Source: a bacterium (GTDB lineage Bacteria > Zhuqueibacterota > Zhuqueibacteria > Residuimicrobiales > Krinioviventaceae). Taken from it: 64,000 nt of DNA. The position numbers were made by a program, and so were the translations under genes. The stretch is taken from NCBI GenBank assembly GCA_029561455.1, contig JAKQIY010000062.1:114593-178592 (forward strand), given 5' to 3'. Below, piece by piece: positions 63,653-64,000 of the stretch. The notes beneath the pieces were generated by a model that was not told the origin of the DNA, ran no database searches, and was given only the letters and a program-made list of their open reading frames with translations. Each line of letters opens with the position of its first letter. Position 1 is the first letter of the stretch.

Positions 63653-63725
63653 CAGGACACTAGATTCTATCCTTTTATTAAAATAAATATTACATTTCAT
63701 AATTTTCAGCCGGAGGCTGAGTTTA

Positions 63726-63754
63726 TTCACACCAAGCCGGACAGACTGTGTGAA
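63726..63754 (+). repeat. K-type hairpin with changed outer arms
   Basis: Arms TTCACAC/GTGTGAA surround CAAGCCGGACAGACT, a variant of the reverse core CAAGCCGGAGACTTG seen at 62553-62575. The outer arms are new and still pair. Confidence 0.55.
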
Positions 63755-63779
63755 AACCAAAAAGATTGATGTGAAGAGT

Positions 63780-63804
63780 GGAGTGCATCGCCTTTATGCG
63801 ATGC
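63780..63804 (-). repeat. ATAAAG-loop hairpin, copy 3
   Basis: On the minus strand the stem GCATCGC/GCGATGC surrounds ATAAAG and is followed by ACTCC. Both arms differ from copies 1, 2 and 4. Confidence 0.7.
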
Positions 63805-63932
63805 GTTGGCCGCAAGCCCAAATAACATCTGAAACAAGAAAGCTTGACGATTATTACAAATAAACTTTATGATATTCAAATAGATGTTTTTATTCAAACA
63901 ATAAAGCTTTTCGAGGCCACCTGCGGCGGCCA

Positions 63933-63958
63933 CAGTCCATAAAGGGACTGCACTCCGG
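63933..63958 (+). repeat. ATAAAG-loop hairpin, copy 4
   Basis: The stem CAGTCC/GGACTG surrounds ATAAAG and is followed by CACTCCGG, the same flank as copy 1. Confidence 0.75.
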
Positions 63959-64000
63959 TTCCGGTAGAATCCGAGCTACTTCCAAACTCTAACAACCTGG

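Larger units (their letters stand above)
63474..64000. other. Non-coding right end with repeats
   Basis: No gene is seen. Contents: two-hairpin copy 5 (63588-63612), W palindrome copy 3 (63631-63652), a K-type hairpin (63726-63754, arms TTCACAC/GTGTGAA), and ATAAAG hairpins at 63780-63804 and 63933-63958. Confidence 0.75.

Noticed and set aside
1..64000. CRISPR array, tRNA, rRNA or insertion sequence
   Set aside because: No regularly spaced direct repeats, no tRNA-like T-loop and acceptor arrangement, and no transposase or recombinase reading frame were noticed on either strand.

Overview
The window looks like chromosomal DNA from an uncultured or little-studied member of the FCB superphylum, most likely a Calditrichota/KSB1-type lineage. 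Four secreted proteins end in the YPNPFN-type C-terminal sorting domain common in that group. The best promoters seen are ordinary TTGAC(A/T)-17-TAnnnT pairs, not the Bacteroidota type. The energy genes (ETF with a membrane heterodisulfide-reductase-like partner, 2-oxoacid:ferredoxin oxidoreductase, acyl-CoA dehydrogenase) suggest an anaerobic or facultative heterotroph. The phylum call is inference; there is no rRNA gene in the window.

Layout. 1-9 kb: secreted and cell-surface proteins (lipoprotein, M14 carboxypeptidase, cohesin-like protein, a 1316-residue beta-helix protein). 9-12.6 kb (minus strand): a small regulator/membrane operon, a nitrilase-family hydrolase, a DUF4405 protein and an isoprenylcysteine-methyltransferase-like protein. 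12.8-15.2 kb: an AT-rich pair, a CFI-box-like protein and an Mrr-type endonuclease. 16-20 kb: etfB, etfA and their membrane Fe-S partner. 20-27 kb: thiI, a LamG protein, a Dus enzyme, a cPGS-like GTPase and carbamate kinase. 27.3-30.6 kb: 2-oxoglutarate:ferredoxin oxidoreductase in the order D-A-B-C, then ndk. 30.6-39.8 kb: yceD, rpmF and the fatty acid synthesis genes (plsX, fabH, a CsgG/TPR lipoprotein, fabD, fabG, acpP, fabF), then rnc and an acyl-CoA dehydrogenase. 40-45.4 kb: a threonine-pathway operon (PfkB kinase, aspartokinase-homoserine dehydrogenase, threonine synthase) behind an attenuator-like leader. 46.4-63.5 kb, all minus strand: a YoaP-type GNAT protein, two paralogous outer-membrane proteins, and a glycan-related group (aldose epimerase, GH172-like, GH28-like, nitrilase-family, NTF2-like, GH29 fucosidase, Gfo/Idh/MocA), with a HicAB pair inside it.

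The most striking feature is not a gene. Intergenic DNA holds many short palindromic repeats, and several families keep the same loop, flanks and spacing while the stem sequence changes in a compensated way. Two-hairpin elements with a GCGATCAG flank, ATAAAG-loop hairpins with an ACTCC flank, and hairpins with an AAGYCTCCGGYTT-type core all behave like this. There are also conventional MITE-like elements: a 214/215-bp nested element in two orientations, a roughly 100-bp element with 13-15-bp inverted ends, and a 124-bp element. No transposase, integrase, CRISPR array, tRNA or rRNA was found.

Other points of note: a beta-barrel protein gene with a single in-frame TGA before its last strand, a large secreted-protein gene that changes base composition midway, a helically phased operator array upstream of an XRE regulator, and a threonine operon in which a PfkB kinase occupies the place expected for homoserine kinase.
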